From positions 1-30,928 of the forward strand of contig JADHTD010000003.1 in assembly GCA_016776525.1 (NCBI GenBank): 30,928 bases of DNA, read 5' to 3'. Source of the stretch: Rhodospirillales bacterium. GTDB lineage: Bacteria > Pseudomonadota > Alphaproteobacteria > Rhodospirillales > JADHTD01. The position numbers and the translations under genes were made by a program. Under the pieces are notes generated by a model, which did not search any database, was not told the origin of the DNA, and was given only the letters and a program-made list of their open reading frames with translations. This document shows positions 6,275 to 14,653 of this stretch, piece by piece. Positions within the stretch are counted from its first letter, which is position 1; every line of letters starts with the position of its first letter.

Positions 6275-8314
6275 ATGCCCAGCAACCAGCTCGTCGACGA
6301 AACCAGCCCCTACCTTTTGCAGCACAAGGACAACCCCGTGCACTGGCGGCCCTGGAGCCGGGCGGCGCTGGACGAGGCCAAGGCCGGCAACAAGCCGATC
6401 CTGCTGTCGGTCGGCTATGCGGCCTGTCACTGGTGCCATGTCATGGCCCATGAAAGTTTTGAGAATGAGGTCATCGCCGGCGTCATGAACGAATTCTTCG
6501 TCAATATCAAGGTCGACCGCGAGGAGCGCCCGGACCTGGATGTCATCTACCAGACGGCGCTGGCCCTGATGGGGGAACAGGGCGGCTGGCCGTTGACCAT
6601 GTTCCTGACCCCCGACGGCGACCCCTTCTGGGGCGGCACCTATTTTCCGGCGACGGCGCGCTACGGCCGGCCGGCCTTTCCGGACCTGCTTTACAATGTT
6701 TCGGAAATCTATCGCACCCAGCGGGACAAGGTTGAAGACAATGTTTCGTCGCTGCGCGCCGCCATCGACAAGCTGTCACAGCCCGAGGGCGCCGACGGCC
6801 TCAGCGCCGGCCTGCTGGACGGTGCCGCCGACATTGCCGCCGGCGTCGTTGACCGGGTTGATGGCGGCACCCACGGGGCGCCCAAGTTTCCGCAGGTTTC
6901 TTTTTTCCAGTTCCTGTGGCGGTCCTGGCTGAGGACCGGCAAGCGGGATTTCCGGGAGGCCGTTACCGTTTCCCTGGACCGCATGTGCCAGGGCGGCATC
7001 TATGACCACTTGGGCGGCGGCTTCGCCCGCTACTCCACCGATTCCGTCTGGCTGGCGCCGCATTTCGAAAAAATGCTTTACGACAATGCCCTGCTGGTCG
7101 AACTGTTGACCGACGCCTGGCTCGACACCGGCAGTCCGCTCTATGCCGTCCGCGTGCGCGAAACGGTTTCCTGGATGCTGGGCGACATGCGGGTTGAGGA
7201 CAGCCCTGGAGACGACGGCCTGTTCGCCCTGGCCAGCGCCTATGACGCCGACAGCGAAGGCGAGGAGGGCAAGTATTACGTCTGGAACGAGGCCGGGATC
7301 GACGCCCTCCTCGAAGACGAGGCGGCGCTGTTCAAAAAACACTACGACGTGGTGGCGGGCGGCAATTGGGAGGGACACACCATCCTCAACCGCACCGCCC
7401 TGCCGGAGCTGGCCGACGCCGCCACCGAAGCCCGCCTGGCCGACCTCCGCCAGGTGCTGCTGTCGGTGCGCAGCAGGCGCGTTCCGCCGCTGTGGGACGA
7501 CAAGGTGCTGGCCGACTGGAACGGCCTCGCCATCGCCGCCCTGGCCAAGGCCGGGGCCGCCTTCGGCGAGCCCTCGTGGACGGAGGCCGCCGAAAAGATC
7601 TTTGCTTTCATTTGCCGCCGGCTGTCGGCGGCGGGCCGCCTCAACCACAGCTGGCGCGAAGGCCGGGCCAAGCATGCCGCCGTGCTCGATGATTATGCCA
7701 ACATGGCCCGGGCCGCCCTGGCCCTTTATGAGATCTCTGGAAGTCCGGAATATCTGGATCAGGCCGAAGCCTGGACGGAAACCGTCAACCGGCATTATTG
7801 GGATGCCGGGAACGGCGGTTATTTCCTCTCGGCCGACGACACCGATGATGTCATTACCCGGTCAAAAACCATCGCCGACAATGCCACTCCGTCCGGCAAC
7901 GGCACCATGGCCGAGGTGCTGGCCCGGCTGTTCCACATGACCGGCAAGGAGGCCTACCGGGAACGGGCCGAACACCTGATCCAGGTTTTCTCCAGCCACC
8001 AGCCGGAGCACCTGACCAATACGCCGGGGCTGATGGCCGGTTATGAACTGCTCGATCACGGCGTGCAGATCGTTATCGCCGGAGAAACCAGTGACGTCGG
8101 TTGCCAGGGCCTCTTGCAGGCCGCCCTGGAAGCGCCCCTGGCGGCCCGCGTCATTACACGTCTTGCGGGTGATATTGTTTTAACCTCTACTCATCCGGCC
8201 TATGGCAAAGGGCCCGTCGACGGCAAGGCGGCGGCCTATGTCTGTGCCGGGCAGGCCTGCGGCTTGCCGGTTACCGATGCCGGTGCCTTGAGGGTTGCCC
8301 TGGCCGCTTTATAA
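6275..8314 (+). CDS. Thioredoxin-domain protein of the YyaL/SSP411 (DUF255) family
   Basis: The 679-residue protein has an N-terminal thioredoxin-like DUF255 domain followed by an alpha/alpha-barrel region resembling N-acylglucosamine 2-epimerases. The conserved opening LVDETSPYLLQHKDNPVHW is at residues 6-24. The redox pair Cys51-Cys54 sits in CHWC. Other family landmarks are GGWPLTMFLTPDG, GGTYFP and HFEKMLYDNA. The biochemical role is unsettled; the human relative is the spermatid protein SPATA20/SSP411. The ATG at 6275 is preferred because it immediately precedes the conserved start and follows a GGAAAG site. The frame is open further upstream (ATG at 6215), but that extension is not conserved. 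The methyltransferase gene follows after 9 bp, suggesting co-transcription. Confidence 0.9.
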   Translation: MPSNQLVDETSPYLLQHKDNPVHWRPWSRAALDEAKAGNKPILLSVGYAACHWCHVMAHESFENEVIAGVMNEFFVNIKVDREERPDLDVIYQTALALMGEQGGWPLTMFLTPDGDPFWGGTYFPATARYGRPAFPDLLYNVSEIYRTQRDKVEDNVSSLRAAIDKLSQPEGADGLSAGLLDGAADIAAGVVDRVDGGTHGAPKFPQVSFFQFLWRSWLRTGKRDFREAVTVSLDRMCQGGIYDHLGGGFARYSTDSVWLAPHFEKMLYDNALLVELLTDAWLDTGSPLYAVRVRETVSWMLGDMRVEDSPGDDGLFALASAYDADSEGEEGKYYVWNEAGIDALLEDEAALFKKHYDVVAGGNWEGHTILNRTALPELADAATEARLADLRQVLLSVRSRRVPPLWDDKVLADWNGLAIAALAKAGAAFGEPSWTEAAEKIFAFICRRLSAAGRLNHSWREGRAKHAAVLDDYANMARAALALYEISGSPEYLDQAEAWTETVNRHYWDAGNGGYFLSADDTDDVITRSKTIADNATPSGNGTMAEVLARLFHMTGKEAYRERAEHLIQVFSSHQPEHLTNTPGLMAGYELLDHGVQIVIAGETSDVGCQGLLQAALEAPLAARVITRLAGDIVLTSTHPAYGKGPVDGKAAAYVCAGQACGLPVTDAGALRVALAAL

Positions 8315-8323
8315 TCCTTGACC

Positions 8324-8773
8324 ATGGCGCACCTTTCCCTGAACAGTCCGCTCGGACCGCTGACCCTGTTTGAGGAAGACGGCAGCCTTGTCGTGCTAGA
8401 GTGGGGCCGTGCTCCCGACGGGCCATCGTCTCCCCTGCTCAAAGAGGCCAAGGCGCAGCTGGGGGCCTATTTCAGCGGCGCCCTGCTCTCCTTCGAGCTG
8501 CCGCTGGCCCCCTACGGCACACCCTTCCAGCAGGCCGTGTGGGCGGCCATGATCCGGATACCCTATGGCCGGGTGCAAACCTACGGTGAGTTGGCGAAAA
8601 AAATCGGCAGCGCGCCCCGCGCCGTCGGCGGCGCCTGCGGCCGCAACCCGATACCGATAATCGTGCCCTGCCACCGGGTGGTTTCGGGCAACGGCCCGGG
8701 GGGCTATTCCGGAGCCGGCGGCCTGGATACCAAGCGCATCCTGTTGCGGCTGGAGGGATATGCGCTCGACTAA
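8324..8773 (+). CDS. ogt: Methylated-DNA-protein cysteine methyltransferase (O6-alkylguanine repair)
   Basis: This suicide repair protein moves the alkyl group from O6-methylguanine in DNA to its own cysteine. The 149-residue product shows the active-site motif IPIIVPCHRV with acceptor Cys116. The helix-turn-helix region upstream (TPFQQAVWAAMIRIPYGRVQTYGELA, cited here as residues 66-91) and the GGYSGAGGL segment after it are typical. It is the short Ogt/MGMT type with no Ada regulatory domain. The ATG at 8324 is chosen; a TTG two codons earlier at 8318 is also open. It follows the YyaL-type gene by 9 bp with no obvious ribosome-binding site, consistent with coupling. The symbol ogt is by family similarity. 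Confidence 0.9.
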   Translation: MAHLSLNSPLGPLTLFEEDGSLVVLEWGRAPDGPSSPLLKEAKAQLGAYFSGALLSFELPLAPYGTPFQQAVWAAMIRIPYGRVQTYGELAKKIGSAPRAVGGACGRNPIPIIVPCHRVVSGNGPGGYSGAGGLDTKRILLRLEGYALD

Positions 8774-8865
8774 AATCGTTTGCCTTTGGAGGCCGCCGGG
8801 CTACTGTGCCGTCCGGGGTTCCAATATATTTTTAAAGCCTGTTTCGATAAACCTTGGGAGGACCC

Positions 8866-9843
8866 ATGACCAAAGCAATCCGCATTCATCAGCACGGCGG
8901 CTCCGACGAATTCAAATGGGAAGACGTCGAGGTCGGTGACCCCGGCCCCGGCATGGCCCGGGTCCGTCATAACACCGTTGGCCTCAATTATATCGATGTC
9001 TACCACCGCAACGGCCTCTATCCGCTGCAGGACTTCCCTGCCGTTATCGGCATGGAAGGCGCCGGCGTCGTCGAGGCGGTCGGAGACGGCGTCAGCGGCC
9101 TTAGTGTCGGCCAGCGCGTCGCCTATGCCGGCGGCCCGCCGGGCGCCTATGCCGAAGAACGCATCATCCCGGCCCACCGGCTGATCGCCATGCCCGATGA
9201 AATCAGCGATGAAACCGCCGCCGCCATGATGCTGCAGGGCCTAACGGCCCAATATCTGTTGCGGCGCACTTACCGGGTCGAACCCGGCGACACCATCCTC
9301 ATCCATGCCGCCGCCGGCGGCGTCGGCCTCATCGTCTGCCAGTGGGCCAAGCACCTGGGCTGCACCGTCATCGGCACCGTGGGCAGCGATGAGAAGGCGG
9401 CCCTGGCCATGGAAAACGGTTGCGACCATACCATCCAGTACCGCACCGAAAGCTTCGTCGAGCGGGTCAAGGAAATCACCGGCGGCGAAGGCTGTGCCGT
9501 GGTTTATGATTCCATCGGCAAGGACACCTTCGAGGATTCCCTGGACTGCCTCCGGCCGATGGGCATGTGCGCCTGGTTCGGCAACGCCTCCGGTCCGGTG
9601 CCGCCCTATAACCTGCAACAGCTTCAGATGAAGGGCTCGCTCTACGTCACCCGGCCGACGCTGCTGCACTACATGGCGAAGCGCGACGACCTGGTGGCCA
9701 GCGCCAACGACCTGATCGACGTGGTGGCCGGCGGCCAGGTGAAGATCTCCGTCAACCAGACTTATGCCCTCAAGGACGTAGCCCAGGCCCACGACGACCT
9801 GGAGGCCCGCAAGACCACCGGCTCGACGGTGCTGTTGCCATAA
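8866..9843 (+). CDS. qorA: NADPH:quinone oxidoreductase (zinc-independent MDR family)
   Basis: The 325-residue protein belongs to the medium-chain dehydrogenase/reductase superfamily, QOR branch, which reduces quinones with NADPH. It has an N-terminal GroES-like domain (GLNYIDVYHRNGLYP, residues 39-53) and a Rossmann domain with nucleotide motif AAAGGVG (148-154). The zinc-binding cysteines and histidine of alcohol dehydrogenases are absent. The ATG at 8866 has a strong GGGAGG ribosome-binding site five bases upstream; an in-frame TTG at 8854 was rejected because it overlaps that site. It is probably transcribed on its own, with a 92-bp gap after ogt. A repeat element begins 8 bp after its stop. 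The exact substrate is inferred only from family. Confidence 0.9.
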   Translation: MTKAIRIHQHGGSDEFKWEDVEVGDPGPGMARVRHNTVGLNYIDVYHRNGLYPLQDFPAVIGMEGAGVVEAVGDGVSGLSVGQRVAYAGGPPGAYAEERIIPAHRLIAMPDEISDETAAAMMLQGLTAQYLLRRTYRVEPGDTILIHAAAGGVGLIVCQWAKHLGCTVIGTVGSDEKAALAMENGCDHTIQYRTESFVERVKEITGGEGCAVVYDSIGKDTFEDSLDCLRPMGMCAWFGNASGPVPPYNLQQLQMKGSLYVTRPTLLHYMAKRDDLVASANDLIDVVAGGQVKISVNQTYALKDVAQAHDDLEARKTTGSTVLLP

Positions 9844-9850
9844 AAAGTTC

Positions 9851-10013
9851 CCTCAAGCGCCGGGCGCGCTCTTCGCGCTTGGCTCGCTCGTATTAACTCG
9901 CGGGGCCGCCGTCGCGGCCCGGATAAAGCGGCAACCGGCCCAATCTCTGCGGACTTATCGTGGAGCGCAGCGACTAGCGACAAACAGGAGCGCAGCCTGT
10001 CCGGCGCTTGAGG
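9851..10013. repeat. Dispersed intergenic repeat, copy B, with 13-bp terminal inverted repeats
   Basis: The element starts CCTCAAGCGCCGG (9851-9863) and ends CCGGCGCTTGAGG (10001-10013), a perfect 13-bp terminal inverted repeat around about 137 bp of non-coding DNA. Its left end matches copy A inverted. Its right end (9961-10018) aligns with 21809-21868 over nearly 60 bp with about ten differences, and with the inverse of 25891-25950. It encodes no protein. It looks like a small non-autonomous (MITE- or REP-like) element between convergent genes qorA and rho. Confidence 0.7.
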
Positions 10014-10036
10014 ACAATTCATATATTGAAATAAAA

Positions 10037-10063
10037 AAACCCCCGGATCATCTCCGGGGGTTT
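10037..10063 (-). terminator. Rho-independent terminator downstream of rho
   Basis: A 10-bp perfect stem (AAACCCCCGG at 10037-10046 with CCGGGGGTTT at 10054-10063) has a 7-base loop. On the minus strand it runs into a T tract from the A7 at 10031-10037. This makes it a strong intrinsic terminator 73 bp past the rho stop. The weaker T-rich stretch on the plus strand (TTTCTCTTT) may let it also stop transcripts from qorA. Confidence 0.92.
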
Positions 10064-10135
10064 CTCTTTGGTGAAGCTTTCTGAAACTGATGAGCTTTCC
10101 CGGGCTCCAGTGGAGGGGATCAAGCTCCAGTAAAT

Positions 10136-11392
10136 TTAAGTATTCATGGCATCGAAGAAATCTTCGTTGCTCTTCGAGCCCTTCAGTTTCTCAATCAGGA
10201 ACTCGACGGCATCGATGACGCCCATCGGCATGAGGATGCGGCGCAGCACCCACATTTTGCTGAGCGTGCCCTTGTCGACCAGCAGCTCTTCCTTACGGGT
10301 GCCCGACTTGGTGATGTCGATGGTCGGCCAGGTCCGTTTGTCGGCCAGCTTGCGGTCGAGGATGATTTCTGAGTTACCGGTACCCTTGAATTCTTCGAAA
10401 ATAACTTCGTCCATGCGCGAGCCGGTGTCGATCAGCGCCGTCGAAATAATGGTCAACGAGCCACCCTCTTCGATGTTGCGGGCCGCCCCGAAGAAGCGCT
10501 TCGGGCGTTGCAGGGCGTTGGCGTCGACGCCGCCGGTCAGCACTTTGCCAGACGAGGGCACCACCGTGTTGTAGGCCCGGGCCAGACGGGTAACGGAGTC
10601 CAGGAGAATGATAACATCGCGTTTGTGTTCGACCAGGCGCTTGGCCTTGGCTATAACCATTTCCGCCACCTGTACGTGGCGGGCGGCCGGTTCGTCGAAG
10701 GTCGAGCTGATGACCTCGCCCTTAACCGAGCGGGCCATGTCGGTGACTTCTTCCGGGCGCTCGTCGATGAGCAGCACGATCAGATAACATTCCGGATGGT
10801 TGGCGGCGACGGAATGGGCGATGTTTTGCAGCATCACCGTTTTACCGGTGCGCGGCGGCGCCACAATAAGGGCGCGCTGGCCTTTACCGATCGGCGTGAT
10901 CAGATCGATGACCCGGTGGGTCGGATCTTTCAGATCCTGATCCTCCATCTCCATGACCAGCCGTTCATCGGGATACAATGGCGTTAAATTATCGAAGTTG
11001 ATGCGGTGGCGGACGTCACCGGGATCGGCAAAGTTGATGTTGTTGACCTTGAGCAGGGCGAAATAGCGTTCGCCGTCTTTCGGTGAGCGAATCTCGCCTT
11101 CCACCGTATCGCCGGTCCGCAAAGCAAAGCGGCGGATCTGGCTGGGCGAAACGTAAATATCGTCGGGGCCCGGCAGGTAATTGGATTGCGGCGAGCGCAG
11201 GAAGCCGAAGCCGTCCTGCAGGACTTCCAAAACGCCGTCGCCGAAAATGGGGACGTCGTTCTCGGCCAGCTGTTTGAGGATGGCAAACATCATGTCCTGT
11301 TTGCGCATGACGCTGGCGTTTTCGATTTCGAGCTCCTCGGCATAGGCGAGAAGGTCGGCGGGGGTTTTTAATTTCAATTCTTTGAGGTTCAT
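10136..11392 (-). CDS. rho: Transcription termination factor Rho
   Basis: Rho is a hexameric RNA helicase that binds nascent C-rich RNA and ends transcription. The 418-residue product starts MNLKELKLKTPADLLAYAEE, the N-terminal Rho domain. It then carries the RNP1-like RNA-binding motif DGFGFLR (60-66) and the Walker A APPRTGKT with Lys184. The Q-loop/R-loop region and the conserved LLIDERPEEVTDM follow. Length equals that of the E. coli protein, with no insertion domain. The start ATG at 11392 is fixed by the conserved N-terminus. It is preceded by a 255-bp leader and followed by its own intrinsic terminator. Long leaders ahead of rho are often autoregulatory in other bacteria; no specific signal was recognised in this one. 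Confidence 0.98.
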   Translation of the reverse strand: MNLKELKLKTPADLLAYAEELEIENASVMRKQDMMFAILKQLAENDVPIFGDGVLEVLQDGFGFLRSPQSNYLPGPDDIYVSPSQIRRFALRTGDTVEGEIRSPKDGERYFALLKVNNINFADPGDVRHRINFDNLTPLYPDERLVMEMEDQDLKDPTHRVIDLITPIGKGQRALIVAPPRTGKTVMLQNIAHSVAANHPECYLIVLLIDERPEEVTDMARSVKGEVISSTFDEPAARHVQVAEMVIAKAKRLVEHKRDVIILLDSVTRLARAYNTVVPSSGKVLTGGVDANALQRPKRFFGAARNIEEGGSLTIISTALIDTGSRMDEVIFEEFKGTGNSEIILDRKLADKRTWPTIDITKSGTRKEELLVDKGTLSKMWVLRRILMPMGVIDAVEFLIEKLKGSKSNEDFFDAMNT

Positions 11393-11647
11393 GGGTTTGG
11401 CTTTAACGAAAATTGATACGGAAAATGTTGAGGCGGGCGGAAAAGGAATGCTCTGCCCGCTTAGGGCGTTGCTGACCTGAGGTCCGAAAAGTGCTGATAA
11501 AAAGGGCGAAGGGCCCGATGGAAAAAGCTTCTGATTTTGGAAAACGGGAACTTAATGCACTAAGTCCGGATAGGTCGTAAACGCAGGATTAAACCAAACC
11601 GGGCATTGCTGTCAATTGAAGAATGCGTAAAGCCCTCCAATCACCGT

Positions 11648-12097
11648 TCAAAATGGCCTGACCACGGCCATGATAACGATGACGATCATCAGCACCGTCG
11701 GCACTTCGTTGATCATGCGGTAGAATTTTTCCGACCGGCTATTTCGGTCCTCGGCAAAGGCGACGCGCCAGCTGCCCAGCATCAGGTGAAAAACGACCAG
11801 CCCGGTTAGGCACAGGACCTTGATGATCAGCCAGCCCTCGGTCCAGCTATCGGTATCCAGGTTGGCCAGCAAGAGGCCGCCGAAAATCAACGACGCCACC
11901 AGCGCCGGATGCATGATGGCCCAGAGCAGGCGGCGCTCCATCACCTTGAAGGTTTCCGAGCGTTCCGAACCGGCCTCGGCCTGGGTGTGGTAAACGTACA
12001 GGCGGGGCAGGTAAAACAGCCCGGCCATCCAGGCGATGAGGCTGATCATGTGCAGGGCCTTGACCCAGAGAAAGGCGTTTGCTGAAAGTTCAATCAT
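11648..12097 (-). CDS. hemJ: Protoporphyrinogen oxidase HemJ
   Basis: HemJ is the integral-membrane protoporphyrinogen IX oxidase of most alphaproteobacteria, catalysing the step before ferrochelatase. The 149-residue product contains WVKALHMISLIAWMAGLFYLP (cited as residues 11-31, with His16 in the first helix), the segment MERRLLWAIMHPA and further hydrophobic spans near residues 65-78, 89-107 and 131-147. Together these make four predicted membrane helices. The strongly conserved R/K-rich loop after helix 1 (RLYVYH) is present. The gene is directly downstream of hemH and hemE on the same strand. One locus therefore holds three haem steps in reverse pathway order, although the uroporphyrinogen-to-protoporphyrinogen step (HemF/HemN) is not here. 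Confidence 0.95.
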   Translation of the reverse strand: MIELSANAFLWVKALHMISLIAWMAGLFYLPRLYVYHTQAEAGSERSETFKVMERRLLWAIMHPALVASLIFGGLLLANLDTDSWTEGWLIIKVLCLTGLVVFHLMLGSWRVAFAEDRNSRSEKFYRMINEVPTVLMIVIVIMAVVRPF

Positions 12098-12143
12098 TCG
12101 GATAAAGCCCTTGCCGAAAGGGGAGAGACCGGGTTGCGTCCGG

Positions 12144-13214
12144 TCAAACGGTTTCGCCCATTATACAGCATTGTTGCTCTGAAGGGCAGAGCTTACCATC
12201 GCCCTCGCCGGACAGGCAGCGTCCGGCCCCGGCATCCTGGGCCCGCAAAACCAACCCGGCAAGGCCGCCGATGAAATCCGCATCGACGCCGACCGCCGGC
12301 ACCCGCAGGTAGCCCGGTATGTCCAGTTGGCCGGCCAACTGCCGGTATTCGATATCCAGCTCCACCAGGGTTTCCGAATGTTCTGAAACAAAGGCAATCG
12401 GCGCCACCGCCACGGCAACGCCATCAGCGGCGGCGCGCTTTAATTCATCCTCGATGTTGGGGCCGATCCATTCCAGGGGGCCGACCCGGCTTTGGTAGCA
12501 GACCGCCCAGTCGAGTCCGTTCCGGTTAAGGCCGTCCCGGCCCAGGGACCGGACGACGGCGGCCGCTGTGCGCTCCACCTGCCAGACATAGGGATCGCCC
12601 TTGTCGACAACCTTTTTGGGCAGGCCATGGGCGGAAAACAGAAGCCGCGCCGGACCATTTTTTGCCGCTTCCGCCAAGGCGCTGCCGATGGCTTTCGCCT
12701 GTGCCGCAACCCAGCCCGCCTCCGCCGGGTAACAACAGACGGCCCGCGTCGGACAGGACAGGCCCGCCGCCTTGGCCGCCCGTTTCCAGTCCGCGATTGA
12801 CGAGCCGGTGGTGGTGGTCGAAAACTGGGGGTAGAGCGGCAGCAGGACAATGTCGTCGGGCGCGAAGGCGGCAACTTCGGCGGCGGCCTGATCGCTCATC
12901 GGATGCCAATAGCGCATGCAGACGAAAACCTTAAAGGTTTTTGCGCCGTTTCCGTTGAGGGTTTCTTCCAGGGCCTTCGCCTGATTTTCCGTTTGCGGAA
13001 GCAAGGGAGAGCGGCCGCCGATCTGCTCGTAAATCTTTTTCGCCGTCGGCGCCCGGCGGGTGGAAATGAAATAGGCCAACAGGGTGCGGATTAATCCCGG
13101 GGCCCCGATAATGGCCGGATCATTGAACAGATTGAATAGAAATGGCCGTACCGCATCAAGGCTGTCCGGCCCGCCCAGATTGAAAAGAACGACAGCGGTC
13201 TTTGGCATCCCCAT
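12144..13214 (-). CDS. hemH: Ferrochelatase HemH, probably of the [2Fe-2S] type
   Basis: Ferrochelatase inserts Fe2+ into protoporphyrin IX to make protohaem. The 356-residue product has the N-terminal VVLFNLGGPDS and the metal/porphyrin-site motif SAHGLPKK with His196. A Cys pair at 160-161 (AVCCYP) and a cysteine-rich tail (Cys333, 343, 349, 350) resemble the cluster ligands of [2Fe-2S] ferrochelatases such as that of Caulobacter, but the cluster here is inference. The ATG at 13214 is used; a second ATG two codons in (13208) is equally plausible. The start lies 7 bp past the hemE stop, so hemE and hemH are one transcript, with hemJ 46 bp further on. Confidence 0.96.
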   Translation of the reverse strand: MGMPKTAVVLFNLGGPDSLDAVRPFLFNLFNDPAIIGAPGLIRTLLAYFISTRRAPTAKKIYEQIGGRSPLLPQTENQAKALEETLNGNGAKTFKVFVCMRYWHPMSDQAAAEVAAFAPDDIVLLPLYPQFSTTTTGSSIADWKRAAKAAGLSCPTRAVCCYPAEAGWVAAQAKAIGSALAEAAKNGPARLLFSAHGLPKKVVDKGDPYVWQVERTAAAVVRSLGRDGLNRNGLDWAVCYQSRVGPLEWIGPNIEDELKRAAADGVAVAVAPIAFVSEHSETLVELDIEYRQLAGQLDIPGYLRVPAVGVDADFIGGLAGLVLRAQDAGAGRCLSGEGDGKLCPSEQQCCIMGETV

Positions 13215-13220
13215 GGCTGG

Positions 13221-14258
13221 TCAGGACGATCCCGCCGCCGAGCCCTTGATGGCATCCGCCAGCCAGGCGACATGTTCCGGCGGCGTGTGCGGCAGGATAC
13301 CGTGGCCCAGGTTGAAGACGAACGGGCCCTCGCCAAGGGCCTCGAGGATGCGGATGGTTTCCGTTTCCAGGGCGGCGCCGCCGGCGACCAAAGCCTGGTT
13401 GTCCAGGTTGCCCTGAACGGTGCAGATTTTTTGCAGGGCCTTCGCTTCCTCAAGGGGCACATTGCTGTCCAGGCTGACCGCATCGACGCCGGTTTCCCGG
13501 ATGAAGGTTTCGTACATCAAGCCGGCTTGGCGGGGAAAACCGATAACCGGCACCGCCGGATATTTTTCCTTCACCCGCCGGACAATGGCTTTGTTCGGCT
13601 CAACGACCCAGCGGTGGAACTGGCTCTCGCTGAGCACGCCGCTCCAACTGTCGAAAAGCTGGATGGCCTCGGCGCCGTGGGCGATTTGTTCGATCAGATA
13701 GGCGGCCGTCGACTCGACAAGCAGGTCGATCAAGGCTTGAAATTCTTCCGGTTGCCGATAGGCCCAGGACCGGGCTGTGCCGCAATCGGTGCCGCCCCGG
13801 CCTTCCACCATGTAAACGGCAACCGTCCACGGCGCACCGGCAAAACCGATGAGGGCGGTCTCAGCGGGGATTTCCTTGGACAGCCTGCCAAGGGTTTCAA
13901 AAACCGGTGACAAGTGATCCAGCAACCGGTTTTTATCCAGGGATTCGATTCCGGCCAATGAGCGGATCGGTTCCAGGACCGGCCCTTCCCCTTCCCGGAA
14001 TTCGACGCTTTGGCCCAGACCGTCGGGGATCACCAGAATATCACTAAAGAGGATCGCCGCATCCATACCGTAACGCCTCAACGGTTGCAGGGTCACTTCC
14101 ACGGCCAGGTCGGGGGTATAACAGAAATTGAGAAAATTCTTGGCGTTCTTCCGGACTTCCCGGTATTCCGGCAGATAGCGTCCGGCCTGACGCATCAGCC
14201 AAAAAGGCGGGCGATCCGTTTTCTTTCCATTTAGGGCATCGAGGAATAATTTACTCAA
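13221..14258 (-). CDS. hemE: Uroporphyrinogen decarboxylase HemE
   Basis: HemE removes four carboxyl groups from uroporphyrinogen III to give coproporphyrinogen III. The 345-residue product carries the signature PPFWLMRQAGRYLPEYR (residues 17-33). It also has FSDILVIPDGLG, which holds the catalytic Asp region, and GFAGAPWTVAVYMVEG. The start used is a TTG at 14258; no suitable ATG lies before the signature, and the 17 residues preceding it match the family's usual short lead. It is the first gene of hemE-hemH-hemJ and borders the probable origin, as in Caulobacter, where hemE flanks Cori. Transcription reads away from the origin, so its promoter must lie inside the origin region. Confidence 0.97.
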   Translation of the reverse strand: MSKLFLDALNGKKTDRPPFWLMRQAGRYLPEYREVRKNAKNFLNFCYTPDLAVEVTLQPLRRYGMDAAILFSDILVIPDGLGQSVEFREGEGPVLEPIRSLAGIESLDKNRLLDHLSPVFETLGRLSKEIPAETALIGFAGAPWTVAVYMVEGRGGTDCGTARSWAYRQPEEFQALIDLLVESTAAYLIEQIAHGAEAIQLFDSWSGVLSESQFHRWVVEPNKAIVRRVKEKYPAVPVIGFPRQAGLMYETFIRETGVDAVSLDSNVPLEEAKALQKICTVQGNLDNQALVAGGAALETETIRILEALGEGPFVFNLGHGILPHTPPEHVAWLADAIKGSAAGSS

Positions 14259-14311
14259 AGGTCCGGGTCCGTCGTTTAAGGTTATGCCAAGATGTTATCC
14301 CATCCCCTTAC

Positions 14312-14324
14312 AATCAAGTCTTTA
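14312..14324 (+). promoter_or_regulatory. IHF binding site (perfect consensus) in the origin
   Basis: AATCAAGTCTTTA fits WATCAANNNNTTR at every defined position. It sits at the hemE side of the origin, just before an A/T-rich run. IHF bending assists origin opening in E. coli and Caulobacter; that role is inferred here. Confidence 0.6.
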
Positions 14325-14377
14325 TAAATAAGAAAGGTAGTTGATGTTGTAGAGAGGAAAATAACGGGGATTAAAAT

Positions 14378-14386
14378 TCATCCACA
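14378..14386 (+). promoter_or_regulatory. DnaA box, 8 of 9
   Basis: TCATCCACA differs from TTATCCACA only at the second base. It resembles the TGATCCACA boxes of Caulobacter and lies between two AT-rich segments of the origin. Confidence 0.65.
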
Positions 14387-14500
14387 TGAAAATATGAAAT
14401 TCTCCTTGTTTTTTTATCGACGGCTTTACATCTGTGGAGGGTTCCCGAATTAAAAAAACTTAGTGATGGAGTCCGGCGGTTCCAGGACAATATGGAATAA

Positions 14501-14509
14501 TGGGGATAA
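14501..14509 (-). promoter_or_regulatory. DnaA box, 8 of 9 (minus orientation)
   Basis: TGGGGATAA is the reverse complement of TTATCCCCA, one mismatch from the consensus TTATCCACA. It lies mid-way through the origin gap. Confidence 0.55.
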
Positions 14510-14644
14510 GGGGGAAAAGCCTGATTGACGGTTCGGATATAAAGGTTATTACCGCTCTTGGTTTATCGGGCCGGCGGATGTATTGATTCTGTAAGGCCGC
14601 TTAGTGAAACGGGATGAAATGAGGTGTTTTGGAAAAATGAGTTG

Positions 14645-14653
14645 TTATCCACA
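14645..14653 (+). promoter_or_regulatory. DnaA box, perfect consensus
   Basis: TTATCCACA matches the high-affinity DnaA box exactly. It lies 70 bp before the ppsR start and 33 bp from a minus-strand TCCACA core at 14680-14685. Confidence 0.85.

Noticed and set aside
6776..7795. 339-codon open frame opposite the thioredoxin-domain gene
   Set aside because: Shadow of a conserved gene; no motif and no ribosome-binding site that would support translation.
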